From positions 131,592,501 to 131,656,500 of the forward strand of contig CM075651.1 in assembly GCA_037953625.1 (NCBI GenBank): DNA of 64,000 nt, read 5' to 3'. Made by a program: the position numbers and the translations under genes. Positions 11,206-24,400 of this stretch are shown here, in pieces. Source of the stretch: Crotalaria pallida. Its lineage: Eukaryota > Streptophyta > Magnoliopsida > Fabales > Fabaceae. The notes under the pieces were generated by a model. That model worked only from the letters and a program-made list of their open reading frames with translations. It had not been told where the DNA came from and searched no databases. Position 1 is the stretch's first letter; each line of letters begins with the position of its first letter.

Positions 11206-14048
11206 TTATGCTATTTCGGGTTTCCTGACTTTTCACTTATGACCACAAGGCATAGAAGCGTATATCAACAGGACATATGTCTTCAGTGGGAAAATTAGTT
11301 TCAGTATGAAAATTATTTTTGTTCCACCACTTCCAAAAGGATGGGAAATGGATGGTGTTTGGTATGTGTCTTATCTCCCACCATGAACCATAACTCTACT
11401 GATTAAATTAGCTCGTTTTTTAGCTGGTGCAGAAGTGTAATTAAGATAAATGTAATCAGTGACTTCTGCCTAGTGATAGTTAGAATAACATGCCATGTTG
11501 TATAGTTAGTTAGCATTAGGAAGTTATGTGCACTCGAATAGGTATTCTTTTCACATGCATGTAAGCTCATGAAGAAAGGTCCAGAATCATCAGAGTGCAG
11601 AAGTTCTGCACTGATGAAACAATAACACACTTTGTAATCTCATTCTTCATTTCTAATACATTCTGTTAGGAATTTTATCAAATGATTGAGAATAGAAGAA
11701 TTCTCCTCCTTGGGTTTCCCTTTTCATACAAATTCTAATTCTCTGAATCCCTCCTTGTTTCCCTTATTCATTCCCCTTATTTATTTAAGAATCCCCTCTA
11801 AGGGCCTAAGGCTCTAACTAGCTAACTATTCTGTTTCTAATAACCCTTGTTTTATCATAAAACGTAGATCATGCGAAATCAATAGTTTTCTGACAGGATT
11901 AACCTGTCAACATCTTACAGTCAATGTCATGTCTGTCTCTGTGGAATTTTTATAGTCCGCACCCCGCACAAAATGGCCGGTGACGTCCTCATCTGTGGAT
12001 AAGCAGACACCTTGGCAAGGTGTAATATATTGGTCATACTGCAGATCCAAAGGAATACTAAAATTTTGATTTTACTTATTTTGCACTCTGCTATGAAATT
12101 GTCATTTTGATCAATAAGCAAGATGATGCCTTAAACTAACCTTCTGAGCAATATAGATTCCATCTTTTTTAAGCATCCACGACAGATTAACCTAAAAAAT
12201 AAGAAAAGAAAATATTAGAAATCGCTGAATCATTTGAAATGAAATGATTTGGATGGTGATTTATTTGGAGGATACTATCACTGAAACTTAAGTGTTAATG
12301 AATCAGCTTCAAGTGCCTCAATTATATTTCATCCAGCACTGAGGTGGGAAAAGGTATATGTGGCGAGCTGTTGGATGTGACAGTAAGAACTCTGTTATGA
12401 TTACAAGCAAATAGCTTGAATTTTCGACACTCGAGTAGGGAACATCATAAAGGATTTTTTTTTTTTTTTTTGGTGAACAAGGATTTTGATGCTGCTGTGT
12501 AGTGTTTTTTCAGCTAAAATTTGGTACATTCTTCATTTTCTGTAGCTGATCGATCATGTGTTAAGGTTGATAATGTTTGTGTAGACTAAGGATGAGTTAA
12601 AAAGTTGTCTTCATCCACGGCTATAGGATGAAATGAACCAAGAGGTGTGTACATGCAGATTCACAGGATGAGCTGAATGCATGCTATATAGTGTTTGATC
12701 TTATTATGAAGACAAAGATCATTAGAAAAGTCATATAATTCCATTTTCTGGTTTAGTTTTCGAAATAATAGTGGCCCTTGAAGTGAATTATGATGTAGAT
12801 TACCTTAGGAAAATTGATAATGTTTCCCTTCACCCTATTATCAGGATATAGAACTAATTCCTAGGGATGACAATCAGACCTAGATCCAAATGAGTACTTG
12901 CACAAATTACCCACAACCGGGGTGGGATTTACCCATTAATCAGAGGATGAAGGAATTATGTAGGCTAGTCTGTTCTAACATTTTGTGTAGACATGTTGAA
13001 AAGGAGGATAAGAGATCCATTTTAAGTAGGGGTGGAATTGGGATGACATAGGTTAGAATTTGTTTAAATAGGTTTAGGTTTGTTTTCTAAAGTGTGGCAT
13101 GAGCCTAATATGTTTAGCCATCGTTGCTTTTTTTGGCTAGATTTAGCATGCATATGAAAAGGCAAATCAAGGACACTTGCTAATGAGGCAAATGTAGTAA
13201 AAAATTTATTGGAGAGTGAACTCTTTTTTTTATTGACCGAAGATGGAATAATATGCATTTATGATTGATTTTCTAATTCTACTAACCCATATAAAAATGC
13301 ATTAGCCTACGATGCATTGATACCAAAACATATTTAGCGAACCAAAAATAGGTTAGATCATAGGTCTACATGAACCTATTTCTCCCCTTTAATCATTAGA
13401 TATTTGATGTTAGAGTAATCAGTTTCTTATGTTAGTTATGGGAGACAAGATTGTGTTACGAGTTTTACATTGAGTAGCTTAGTAAGCTCTACGTGACACT
13501 TAAATCATGTGGTTTTCCCACCTAATGAATTAGTTTTTTGAGTTAGGCTCTCATCATGTACTTAAGTCTTAGCAATTGATATTTTCATCAAGAGGTTGGA
13601 TCACAAAAAAGGGTTACCTATAAACTGGATTAAGGTATATTACACATAGATAAGTGGAGTCGCCAAAAGAGAAATGACTACCATCGAATCAATGTCAATA
13701 AAGACTCTTAAAAAAAGCAACAATGATAGGAGTCTCACGTTGAATAGCCTAAAAAATTTTATGAAACCTAATAAATTAATTTTTTGTATCGGGTTCTCCG
13801 GATGACGGGATTATAAGTGTTAAGGGATTGTTAAATTGTTGATGATTGAAACTCAAAACTAATAAAGATTAGGTGTTGTGGCAATGAACACTCGTACTCT
13901 TGAAAAAGGGGAAAGAAATATAAGAAGGGAAAATAAATATATTGGAGAAGGCAGTTGTTAGGAGTGTTTTCAGGATATTGCTGGGAGATTATTCTAAAAA
14001 AATGCGAAGTCAAAGTTAAAAACGTAGCCAATAGAGTTGACATTTTAT

Positions 14049-14523
14049 TGAATTATTTATGTTTTTAGTTCTCGAAAGTTGAAGGTGTTTTGGTTTTGGT
14101 TCCTAGAAATTTTTTTCACCTTGACTAATCTTTAATTATTTTGAAATTTTGGTTTTAATATATGCCGTTAGGAAAAATCCATTAACTGCAGATGTGGTTA
14201 GCGGAATGCTACTTCAGCATACACGTGTGCAAGTATTACATGTTATCGATATGATGACGTGGGTTGAACTTTAGCCCTTTTGCTCCTGTGGGCCCGGATC
14301 ATCTATTACATTCCACTAGTGGCACGTAGTACCTGCACATGTGTATGCTATTGTGGTGTGTTCCGTTAGCTACGTTAGCCGTTAACAGATTTTTTCTAAC
14401 GGCAAGGACTAAAACCAAATTTTCAAAACAATTAAGGATGAGTCAATATCAAAAAAACTTTCAGGGACCAAAACCAAAACACTTCCAAGTTTCAAGAACT
14501 AAAGACATAAATAACTATTTTAT
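14049..14523. mobile_element. Long inverted-repeat non-autonomous DNA transposon (about 475 bp)
   Basis: The two ends form an inverted repeat of about 60 bp: TTATTTATGTTTTTAGTTCT at the left pairs with the complement of AGAACTAAAGACATAAATAA at the right, and the pairing continues through GTGTTTTGGTTTTGGT. There is no coding capacity. The ends suggest a Mutator-like or foldback element; I could not fix the target duplication. Confidence 0.7.
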
Positions 14524-14657
14524 TTATGCATGCAATAATCTGTTAAGTTCTTTAAGTGGCTGTGAATTTATAAGTCAAAAAGAATGCTTCATCTCATATG
14601 TTTCTTGTGCTAGACCAAACATTCCTTGAATGCACCATTCAATCAAATTAAATAATA

Positions 14658-14924
14658 CTCCTCCGTCCTTAAATATAAGACATTTTGACACTTTTATTTT
14701 ATCCATATTTATAAGACCTTTTACCAATTTTCAATGATAATTAATTACTTTTTTTCACAAACATCCCTATTTACCACTATTTAGATTCTCAATAATATTA
14801 ATAGAGGTAATTTTGAAAATACATATCAAAAGTTCATATTTACAATACAATTGACTAAATTTTTTCACTTTCTTAATGGGCGTGAAATCTTCCAAAGGGA
14901 TCCTATATTTAGGGACGGAGGGAG
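14658..14924. mobile_element. Stowaway-like MITE
   Basis: The terminal inverted repeats are CTCCTCCGTCCTTAAATATAAGA at the left, and at the right the complement of TCCTATATTTAGGGACGGAGGGAG. TA dinucleotides flank both ends, as expected for Tc1/mariner-type Stowaway MITEs. Length is 267 bp. Confidence 0.8.
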
Positions 14925-15560
14925 TAGTACTTTAATATAAACGACTCGTTCAATTGAATCATTTGTTTTTTTAAGGGAAAAGTGTATTTTATTCATAGAT
15001 CAGAAACCGTACAAGTAATGACAAACATGACAATTACAAGTACAAGATATTTCACACTAATAATAGTTAAAGGGAAAGCAAAATACACTGCAACAACAAA
15101 CTCTTCCATGTGGACATGGATCATTAGCAACTACCAAAACCGGACTCTAACAGAAGATTCAATACTCTTTAATTCCAAGATAACAATCTCATTGATGTTG
15201 GGACTAAGCTCAGTTCGGCGACAATGAATCTCAGATCTAAAACGAGGATGGTAGCCAAATCAACAGTCGACAAAGGGAGATCTGTCTCGACGAGTAACCT
15301 TCCAATTATTGGAGTAAAGAGGATGACCATCAGATCTGGAAAGTAGAAACTATTCATAGGCATCCCTTTATTAGAAACACTCAAAACAAAACAAAACAAC
15401 TTGCATAAAGACAAGACAAAACTCAGATAAACTGGGGCAAACAAACTCACACATTTTCCCAAAGGAATGGGAGTACCGAGAACCAGCAGATGAAAACAAG
15501 CATAAGCAAAGGAAGGAGGAGGGGAGGGGAAATCCTAATTTTTTATTTCAGGAATAATTT

Positions 15561-15625
15561 TTTTGGTTTGCACCCTGGTATCCGGCCCACTGGGCCGACT
15601 AATCCAGTTCGAGGGGGTCCCGGGG
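15561..15625 (-). mobile_element. 65-bp SINE-like retroposon with 17-bp target duplication
   Basis: The GC-rich insert ends on the minus strand in GGGTGCAAACCAAAA, a short A-rich tail. It is flanked by the perfect 17-bp direct repeat TATTTCAGGAATAATTT (15544-15560 and 15626-15642). The long target duplication and A-tail indicate LINE-machinery insertion. The insert contains the palindrome-like GGCCCAGTGGGCC. It may be a 5'-truncated SINE of a family I cannot name. Confidence 0.75.
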
Positions 15626-16523
15626 TATTTCAGGAATAATTTGTTAAACATAACTTTTTTTTATATATTTACTAGTAATTTCATGACTAAGCAAATACAA
15701 GGATTTGTACTAGATTACATTATTTTAGCCCATGCGCGTGCCAACCTCCTCCACACGTCATTTGCTTGCATTCAAATCACACGTTTTAGCTATCGTTTTT
15801 GTCAGTACTGCCGTCATCATTTTGGATAAGGCACCACAAGATACAAACCAAGCACCAAAAAATCTAACTACTGATTTGAAAAAAAAAAAAAAAAAAAAAT
15901 CCCTTTCTTGCTTCAATTATTGACGTTTGCATGGCAAAGAATTTGCCAATTGGTTCCTTGGTCAATACTAGTATAAATAATGATTGCAAGGTGTACACAA
16001 TGTGTGTGAATGGATAACCATATTTGGATTTAACAAATTTACCATATCACAATTATATTTTTTTATACAGTTAATCTTCATTATATCCTGACTGACAATC
16101 ATTTTTAGACAAAAAAATCTTCAAAACAGATAGTAATATCTTTTAACTAAATATTTTTATGAAGGAATTGAATCCTTGATATCGTGATCAATGAAACGTG
16201 ATCTTGTTGATCTTTACATATTAAAAAAAAAACATATTTTACACTTTGGTATTATACCATTCATATTTGGTCCTGCTTTAATGTAACTTTGTTCTCATAA
16301 AAGTTTTCGTGAGAAAAAGTTTTTACCCTCGAATTAAGGGCCATTAGGCTTGTCATTTGTACAAAAATTATACTAAACAAAGTCTATGTGAACTGTCTGA
16401 TCGGATGTCACTGAAAATATATTTGTGATATAAAATATATTTCTACAAAGAATCTTCACGATTAATTTTATGGATGACAATTATCGTCATGCCTAACTAT
16501 TCCAATTTCATTTTCTATTGGTA

Positions 16524-17889
16524 TCATTTTGTCTGATCGTACAATTGGTTCACAAATAAGCTCTGGTAGTAATGGTTGCTGTTGCCATTCTGTTTCAGTT
16601 GGTACTTCCCTGAATCTGCTGCATAAAGATTAGGGTATTCACTTAGCTGATGTTTTACAAAGGGGTCTATCCCAACATTAGCAGTGTTAATTTGATAATC
16701 AAAGGTTGAGTTATATGAGCCATCATACAATATCTGTGACATTGGACCCAAGTAATCCATGTCCAAAAGATTAGTAAGGGAATTGGTCCTTGGGAATTTC
16801 ATCATTTCCTGTTCATTGTCATCATTTGCTCCTGTTAGATTGATTTGGACTGTTGGGTATTCCTCTTTTTCCTCTAATGATTTCCCCATGTTCTTCTTCT
16901 TATAGATCCTGCACAAGACCCAATCATCCAGCTGATGACACATAGGGTCATTTAAAGCCAAACATTAATTACCATACTAAAATTTCAAATTGTCAAATTC
17001 CATGTAAACAATAATATTATATTTATAACCAGATTCAACCAATTTTAGATTTATAAGGTAGAACGCGAAGAATTGGTTCTGCCTTATAAAATCAAAAGTT
17101 GTCGCAAAAATTACTGCGTTCAATTATATTCAAGTATTTTTTTATCAATAAAGTATGTGTGTGAAGCAAAAGGCTTACCCTCATGGACCCAATTTGCCTG
17201 TTGGTTTGTCTTCTTGATCCAACCAATCTATACTCATGCATAATCCAATCTGACTTAATACCCTTTGGTGGCCTACCTTTGTAAAAGACCAAAGCTTTCT
17301 TCACCCCAATATGCTTAGATCCACTATAGATTGCCTTGTCTGTCCCAGTTGCCTTCCAATAACCAGACACTGTTGCTCTATTTGGCCTCACCCCATTTGG
17401 GTACTTCCTGTCCCTTGGTGTAAAAAAGTACCATTCATTTTCTCCAAAGTTGGATTTGTCTGCATTTCATAACAAGTTCATAATTAAGAACCAAATTTAT
17501 TATTGCACATAATTTATGTAAGCCATGTATAAAATATATGATAATTGATTACTAGCACACGATACATAGTATATCCAAAAACAAAAAAAAAAACTGTTCA
17601 TTATTAATTAGGTGTAAAATTATGTTCAAAACTGTTGTGCAAGTGACAAAACTGAAGAACTTGATAAGAATAATTTAGCAATTGATATTACTATATACTA
17701 TATATATATTATACCAGGCAATTCCCATGGATCAAATTTATAGATATCAACTTCAGGGATGATAGATGCAGGGCAGGGCTTTGATGTGGCTTGGTTACAA
17801 AGGTAGTGCACAATTAATTCTTCATCAGTTGGGTGGAACCTGAAACCAGGTGGTAGTTCAGAATTACTTGAGCTACTACCACCCTCCAT
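16524..17889 (-). CDS. NAC transcription factor, NAP (ANAC029) type, three exons
   Basis: Exons on the minus strand are 17889-17715, 17459-17179 and 16931-16524, giving 287 residues. The introns are 255 and 247 nt with GT/AG borders. All five NAC subdomains are present: A (LPPGFRFHPTDEELIVHYL), B (IIPEVDIYKFDPWELP), C (WYFFTPRDRKYPNGVRPNRA), D (GVKKALVFYKGRPPKGIK) and E (LDDWVLCRIYKK), so DNA binding and dimerisation should be intact. The C-terminal block FPRTNSLTNLLDMDYLGPMS resembles the activation region of the Arabidopsis NAP/ANAC029 group. These are nuclear activators of leaf senescence and ABA-linked responses; that role is inferred by family. The variable C-terminus is rich in N, Y and Q. 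Exon 1 carries a serine-rich leader (MEGGSSSSNSE). The gene has no frameshift. Upstream (17890-20342) is AT-rich, and about 2.5 kb away lies a Tat-like retroelement. Confidence 0.93.
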
Positions 17890-20003
17890 ATATTGATATG
17901 AAAAAAAGAAAGAATAATGGTTTGAATGGGAACTAATAGAATATAGGAGTTTTTTTTTTTCCTTTTTTCTATTGGTTTATTATTATGGTAATGGAGACAA
18001 GAGAAGAAAGGGGAATTTTAAGAGAGGCTTGAAGAGAAATCAAGGTGTTTGAAATGTTTGCAATGAGATGAGTGCCCCTTTTATCTTTGAGGTTTCTTGT
18101 CGTTTTGAGGGTATGTAGTTGCATGCATTTGATTGGTTCGTGGGATGACTTTTGTACAAGTTAGTGTATGCGTCACCTAGCTTGCTATGCTCCAATCATG
18201 AACCAGAACTCTTTCTCCTATCTTAACTGACTTTTTTCCATGATTCTTTGAACCAATATTGTTTTCTTTGTGTATGATGTCACCCGGTGTGAATAAGACT
18301 GATTTATAGTTAGGAATTCAATCTTATTCAAGTGTGAGTCATATACACCCGGTTTTCTTAAATACTTCCTTTTCTTTTCTTTTCTTTTTTTTTCCCCAAT
18401 CTGGTTTCTCAATTACTATCAAGTACATTCGGATCCGACCCGGGTTATATGTCTGGCTATGGCAGGTGAGTCTCCCTTAAATACTTCCTTCAGTCTTGTA
18501 TATAAGTTACTTTGGCATTTTTCACTTCCATTAAATAAGTTAGTTAAATTTGTTAGTAAAATTAGAAATGTGAAAAATTTGATATAATTTTTCAAAACTA
18601 CGCCTATAATTATTATTAGAGTGTTGATCTAATAAGGGTGTTTGTGGAAAAAAGTAATTAAAGATTTTTTTTTTAACCTCAACTCTTAAGGTTGAGGATA
18701 AGAAACTATAACGAACATTTTTTAATTGAAAAAATAAAAATTTAATTATGAAGATTTGAAAAACTTAGATTCCCAATGAGATTTTATTACTTTTTAACCT
18801 CTCAAAGCTAAGGTCAAGCAAATCCTATAATTAAATGTTATTTGAAATTGAATTAGGATCCTACAAAGAGTATCAAAATAAAAACTCTAAAATGATCTTA
18901 TATATAGTACCAGATGGAGTATAAGCATCACTTGGTGTCATTGTTTTGACTTTTTTATAAGCTAATATTTTAATTTTCAATAATATTATTTATTTATTTT
19001 TTACAAATATTTATTTATTAATTTTTTAAAAAATTTCAATAATAATTTAATGTATATATCAAATGTTATCGATTATAATAAAACTTGTAATATTAACTAT
19101 TAACTTCCTTAACAAGCATAAAGGGCAACTTTGAATGCTTATATCAAGAGAATATATCAACGAATTGTTTATGTGTAACCTAATGCACATATTAAAAAAA
19201 ATAAAAACTTCAAATATTACATCAACTTAATAAATTTTTTTTATCAGCACATCAACTTAATAATCATGTCATAAATTTCAAAAAAAAGAAAATCATGTCA
19301 TATTTCATGAGATAAGTGGGTATAACCCACACGATTATGTACTAAGTCTTGAAAGTTAAAAATCCTGGGTTCAATATTGGGCGTGACTATTTGATGATGT
19401 AATTCCCCTTCCACTATTGCCATAAAAAAATCATATTCCACAAAAACTTGCTTCTTTATATAGCTTTCTTTCTATATATTTTTTTTTCCGCCTTTTTTTA
19501 GGATTGAAGTTCTTTCTATATCCTTAATATGCGTTTTGTGGCACACAATTGAAAAACTCATATATCAACGTAACTTATATTATTTCATATTGCCTTATAC
19601 AAAGTTATAATGAATATAATAGTACTATATACAAATATAAGAAAGAAAAATAATTTTCTTTTGGCCCTCATTGGTTCAAGAGAGTTGAGTCTTTGAGAAT
19701 TTTATTTGCATCAGCAAAAACCTTACGGCTTTTCATATAGTCTATCAACAAAATTTTTGAATTCACAATTTCATTAGCCATCGGCCAAATTTTTCCCAAC
19801 TATATAAACTTAAGTTGACATCTAATATATAAAATGTTCAAATAACACAATTTTTTAACAAGATTTTTTAAGAGAAAATAGATAATGCATGATAGTGTAA
19901 AAGTCTTTTTAATCTCTTTTTTTAATGTTTGTCTTAAAGCACATGTTACGAATATTTATAAAAGTTAGTTTGTATAAGAAAATTATTTGTTTAGTATTTT
20001 GAA

Positions 20004-20034
<31 letters not shown>

Positions 20035-20342
20035 TATTTCATGTTTATCCATAAAAATTAATTGCTTGAAATATGCTTAACATGTGCCATTGTGTCCTAC
20101 AACATACATTATAAAACTTTTTTTTATTTAATAATATAATAAACACTGTACTGGTTCATCTTTATCCACGTTGGGTTGCATTCAGTTCTCCATGGAATAT
20201 TACTGGCATATGGAATATACACTTGTTTTTATATAATACACTTAGTTTCACGTAAATGGGATGTCCGCAGCCAATTTTATGAATTCTTGGACTCTTTAAC
20301 AAATCATATTATTTAGCCCATACAGAATATTCTTCAAAGAAG
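17890..20342. other. Region upstream of the NAC gene
   Basis: No gene was seen. The first few hundred bases are the presumed 5' UTR and promoter of the NAC gene. There is a degenerate MITE at about 18481-18924, a partial copy of the MITE family of 6214 near 19870, and a TA dinucleotide run at about 20006-20029. The rest is AT-rich and unremarkable. Confidence 0.5.
18481..18924. mobile_element. Degenerate MITE of the 'tccgtc...atataag' type
   Basis: The left end TACTTCCTTCAGTCTTGTAT and the complement of the right end (TACTCCATCTGGTACTATAT) are imperfect inverted repeats, both followed by ATAAG. It is older and longer than the copy at 14658. Confidence 0.45.
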
Positions 20343-20347
20343 TCTTA

Positions 20348-20672
20348 TGTAGTGGATCTGAGAAATAGACCCACCACGTTGTGTTTTTGTTGCAGCTGAC
20401 GAGGGTGACCCCGGTCCTACGTACCCCCAGTGATAAGGGGATCAAACCACACGTAGTTCTTGAGAGTAGGGATGAGAGAACATACCTTAACCCCTATAGC
20501 ATGGCGATACTTATAGGGGAAGTTGTGTTGTGGTGCCTTATGGGCCTGTTCGGCCCAGTAGGGCTGACATGGCTCTTAGAGGATAAGAAGGATGAGTTAT
20601 TCACCCTTATCCTGTACTAGAGAGCTCATGCTTATCCTGTAGCGGTAGGATTTATTATTGGTTAACCCTACA
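20348..20672 (-). repeat. 3' LTR of the Tat-like element
   Basis: It starts TGTAGTGGATCTGAG and ends GGTTAACCCTACA on the plus strand and is paired with 26251-26581. The 79- and 81-residue reading frames found in the two LTRs are parallel translations of the repeat and not genes. Confidence 0.92.
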
Positions 20673-20870
20673 AGCCCCCAAGCTCGGATAGGCTTGAAGA
20701 GCCTGTGCTGAGCTTCTGGGAGTTGGCGGTGACATAAAGCACTGTTTGCAGGCGTGGTCTTCCGCTCGGAAGAGTGTTGCAAATGTAGTGGATAGTGCTC
20801 TTTTGTGCTCGGATGATGAAACTGAAAGAGTACCCCGATCTCGAACCGAGTTCCCGCGGGGGGATCTGCC

Positions 20871-21428
20871 ACAAGCTCGGTGAGGCTCATCTCGAACCGA
20901 GTACAAGCTTGGTGAGGAACATCTCGAACCAAGTACAAGCTCGGTGAGGCTCATCTCGAACCCAGTACAAGCTCGGTGAAGCTCATCTCGAACCGAGTAT
21001 AAGCTCGGTGAGGCTCATCTCGAACCGAGTGCAAGCTCGGTGAGGAACATCTCGAACCGAGTATAAGCTCGGTGAGGCTCATCTCGAACCGAGTGCAAGC
21101 TCGGTAAGGCAAGCTCGGTGAGGAACATCTCGAACCGAGTACAAGCTCGGTGAGGCTCATCTCGAACCGAGTATAAGCTCGGAAAGGCAAGCTCGGTGAG
21201 GAACATCTCAAACCGAGTACAAGCTCGGTGAGGCTCATCTCGAACCGAGTTCCCGCGGGGGGATCCGTCACACGCTCGGTGAGGCTCATCTCGAACCGAG
21301 TACAAGCTCGGTGAGGAACATCTCGAACCGAGTACAAGCTCGGTGAGGAACACCTCGAACCGAGTACAGGCTCGGTGAGGCTCATCTCGAACCGAGTACA
21401 AGCTCGGTGAGGAACATCTCGAACCGAG
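20871..21428 (-). repeat. 32-bp tandem repeat array in the Tat-like element
   Basis: About 17 imperfect units of the form AAGCTCGGTGAGGCTCATCT plus CGAACCGAGTAC follow each other without spacers. Two unit types alternate irregularly (GAGGCTCAT or GAGGAACAT). Shortened units occur near 21105 and 21183, and a TTCCCGCGGGG variant occurs near 20850, 21250 and 21430. Within a unit AGCTCGGT and ACCGAGT are inverted, so each unit can form a small hairpin. Long minus-strand frames across it (for example 20951-21502) are repeat translations. Confidence 0.93.
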
Positions 21429-24400
21429 TTCCTGCGGGGGGAGTTCCAGAATGGACTTGGGGATGCTCCGAGATGAGGGTGATGATTTATGAGTGTAGTC
21501 AAAGTCGAATTGGACTATTGTTTTAAAGTCACGTCATTTTTAAGGAGACATCCTTTTATGCGCTTGCCATGGTGAAAGCCGAAAGGCTTGTACCAAATGT
21601 ATGCTGGCGCGACTCAAACTGTTATTTGAATTCGAGGTGTGCCAAGATTATCACCAATTGGACCGTAACGTTTACGAGGGATTGCTTGTCGGAATGACAA
21701 CCTTAGCCGAGGTGTATTCCTCGATCCGCGATGTATTGGGCCAGATATGAGCCGAGAGGCTTTGAGCCGAGAGGCTAAGCCAAGCTATCGGGTCGCAATC
21801 CTCGTTTTCACTTGTAGCCTCGCCGATCTGGCCGGCTAACCGAGATCGTGGGCAAGTGCGTAAAAACATGATCCGAAGTGAGTGAGTTTAACATATGTCC
21901 TTAATGAGGACGGTAAATGATCAGTTTGGTGCCTCATGGGACGTGGTGGTCCTCTTTGGCACGACATTTGATCACGAGTAACTTATGCATCACATAATAC
22001 CAGTATTCAAGGTCGGCCAATGTCACGATGTATACGCCTCATCACATACTAGTCCCCTACTCGGTAAAGCCTGAAAAGGCTTGTGTCGAGTTCATAAGGT
22101 CTGTGAAACGCTCGGGATCAAAGTGGGCCTCGGACTCGGTATAGGTCCGAAAGCTCGGTGAGAGGTTCTAAAGATGTGGTGCGAAGGCACCCAAATATAA
22201 CCGGAGCATCTTCTGCTCAGGGCTTTACAGTTCTTCTCGGATTATTTTAAAGAGTCGGAGTCCATTCTACCCGCCGAGCAGTAAGCTTCATGGCCGAATA
22301 AGGTCACTCGAGTGGAAGTCATCGAAAGTTTATCGAGCTAATGAAGCGGGCGAGGATGTCGAGAAGGGAAAGAATGAAGCCGAGGAAGCAAGAACAGATA
22401 GAGAAGGCAAGCTGATAGATTATCATAATAACAAAGAGATGATGAAGCGGCCGAGGATGCCGAGGAGGGAAAGAATGAAGCCGAGGAAGCAAGAACAGGT
22501 AGAGAAGCCAAGGACGACCGTTTCCCTTGTCGTAACTGTTTAGTCAACTTCAATTGTTGAACCCCTCTTGAATCCGAGTAATTAGGGCGAAGGCAAGCTG
22601 ATCGATCATAATAATAAATTTGAAGCAAACCATTACTCCATTGCATAACCAACCCCCTTTCTCGCTAAAGCCTGAAGAAGCTTGTGCCGAGTTAAGAAGT
22701 CCTTTAAGGTGTGATAGTCGTTTTCCGCCAATTAGATCGTGTTCATCCAAGCCTCTTTGAGAGACTGTCGGATTCAGATCTGTGTAGGCGAACGCTGAGC
22801 GAAGGCTGAATATTTGCGAGTTGTGGGTGTGGAATTAGCAGTGTGGTTCCTCGGAGATGCTGGGATCCGACTTAGATCACTGGGTGTTGGCACTGCGGAT
22901 CGTTCTACCAAATAGGTAAGGTCGGGATGGTGCGCAAACCAAGGAAAAATTGATCGGCAACCGGTGTGAAGGCTTGAATTAAGTTGGGTCGTCATACTCG
23001 GACTCGAATTAATCATAGGTCATCATGCTCGGCAGATCTGATCGTTATGTTTGTACCTTTTTATGATGTATAAAAATAACGATTAGAATATCAAGTAATA
23101 GATGATATGTAATGACATTAATTAGCAAAGTATGAATTAATTCACTGTTAATTACGGTTATTATCTAAGATAACACATGTCATGTGGTAAGTGATTCAAT
23201 AGTAATGAATATGACAGTTAAACCATAAAATTGAAATAATATTAATGGGGTAATGAGAAAGATCCTTCCCTGTCAGTCCTCGTGTTTAGACCATTTCTGA
23301 ATGTTGATATGCCCGACACCCTCTTGGCAGTGAGGTGTTTCCTCTTTTATTGTTGGAATGGGCGGTTGCCTAGTACTCTTCATCCTCTTCCTACCAAAAA
23401 CCCTGTATGCCGTTATGGACAAGTCATTGTGTAGCACTTGTGTGAGCAAGGCCGAGATCCCGAGGAGGGATCTTGACAACCATCGTCTTTGGCTCTAAGT
23501 GACCGTGAGAGGCAAGGGTGTCGTGGCAGAGGGTACGAGGATGTTGTAGGCTTTGGTCGAGTTATTTGAAGCGGGAATCCGAGTAGTGACGTTGAGGTCA
23601 TGATAAATTGAAATGGTCACAGTAAGCATGTGTAATAGAGGAGGCAACCATGTCATCATGAGATGTTGCCGAACCCTGTTAAAGGCGCTGTAATATTAGA
23701 TGCCCATCGTGACTGAGTAGTCTAACACCGATTAATTTGAGGATATCTTTGGCGGTCGGAAGCTCGAAATAGGCCTTTTAGAGAAATGAGCCATCATAAT
23801 CGTACCTCGCATGTGTAAACAAAATTAATAATTGGTAATCGTCGTTATTTAACAATTTATAACAATTATATAACGACAATAACAATTATTTGGCAAAGAC
23901 ACGATGTATAATATCGGTATAGAGGTAGTATGATTTTAATAATATCACACGTAATAAACATAATAATGACAATTATTGGGGTTAATAACCTCGCAAATCA
24001 TAGATGATTGTCTACGAAAAGAAGCATGATTATAAATATATCACGGGCAATAATTGTAATGAATGACATTTAACAATATGTCAGAGCATGTAATGACAAC
24101 AAATCAAATGATGAAAGTTTATCCATGAAAAACGACAATGCACAATTGTCGGAAACTGCCTAATGTCATTCGAAAGACAATGTATATAAAATATTATTAT
24201 CCTATCACGACAGGAAAGACAGACATTTAAAAACAATCAGCAGCAAAGAAATTTGGCTAACAATATGCCACGTATCAGCATGTATACAAAAAATCATAAT
24301 TAGAGAATATCAAATAATTAGTGGCATGTAATGAGATTATAAGGAATAAGCATTAAAAGCACATGTCAAAAGCACTGCATCAGGTAAATTAATATAAGCA

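Larger units (their letters stand above)
10778..16523. other. Intergenic region between the MPO1-like and NAC genes (convergent)
   Basis: No host gene was recognised. Besides the elements listed separately (LINE tail 11073-11205, inverted-repeat element 14049-14523, MITE 14658-14924, short retroposon 15561-15625) I see only AT-rich sequence. There is a poly-T run near 12456-12471 and a poly-A run at about 15880-15899. Reading frames up to 97 codons at 14339-15829 overlap repeats or show no recognisable domain. The part 11206-14048 holds nothing I can name. Confidence 0.5.

Noticed and set aside
19300..19430. Possible tRNA-like or SINE sequence (CTGGGTTCAATATTGGGCG)
   Set aside because: It has only a weak B-box-like word, with no A box, tail or target duplication.
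20871..21428. Regular repeats resembling a CRISPR-like array
   Set aside because: The 32-bp units are directly adjacent with no unique spacers, lie inside an LTR retrotransposon and in plant DNA. This is a simple tandem array.
20951..21502. 183-residue minus-strand frame with a repeated motif
   Set aside because: It is the translation of the 32-bp array (three units make 96 bp, a multiple of three). The repeating FEMSLTEL wording has no protein relatives that I know.
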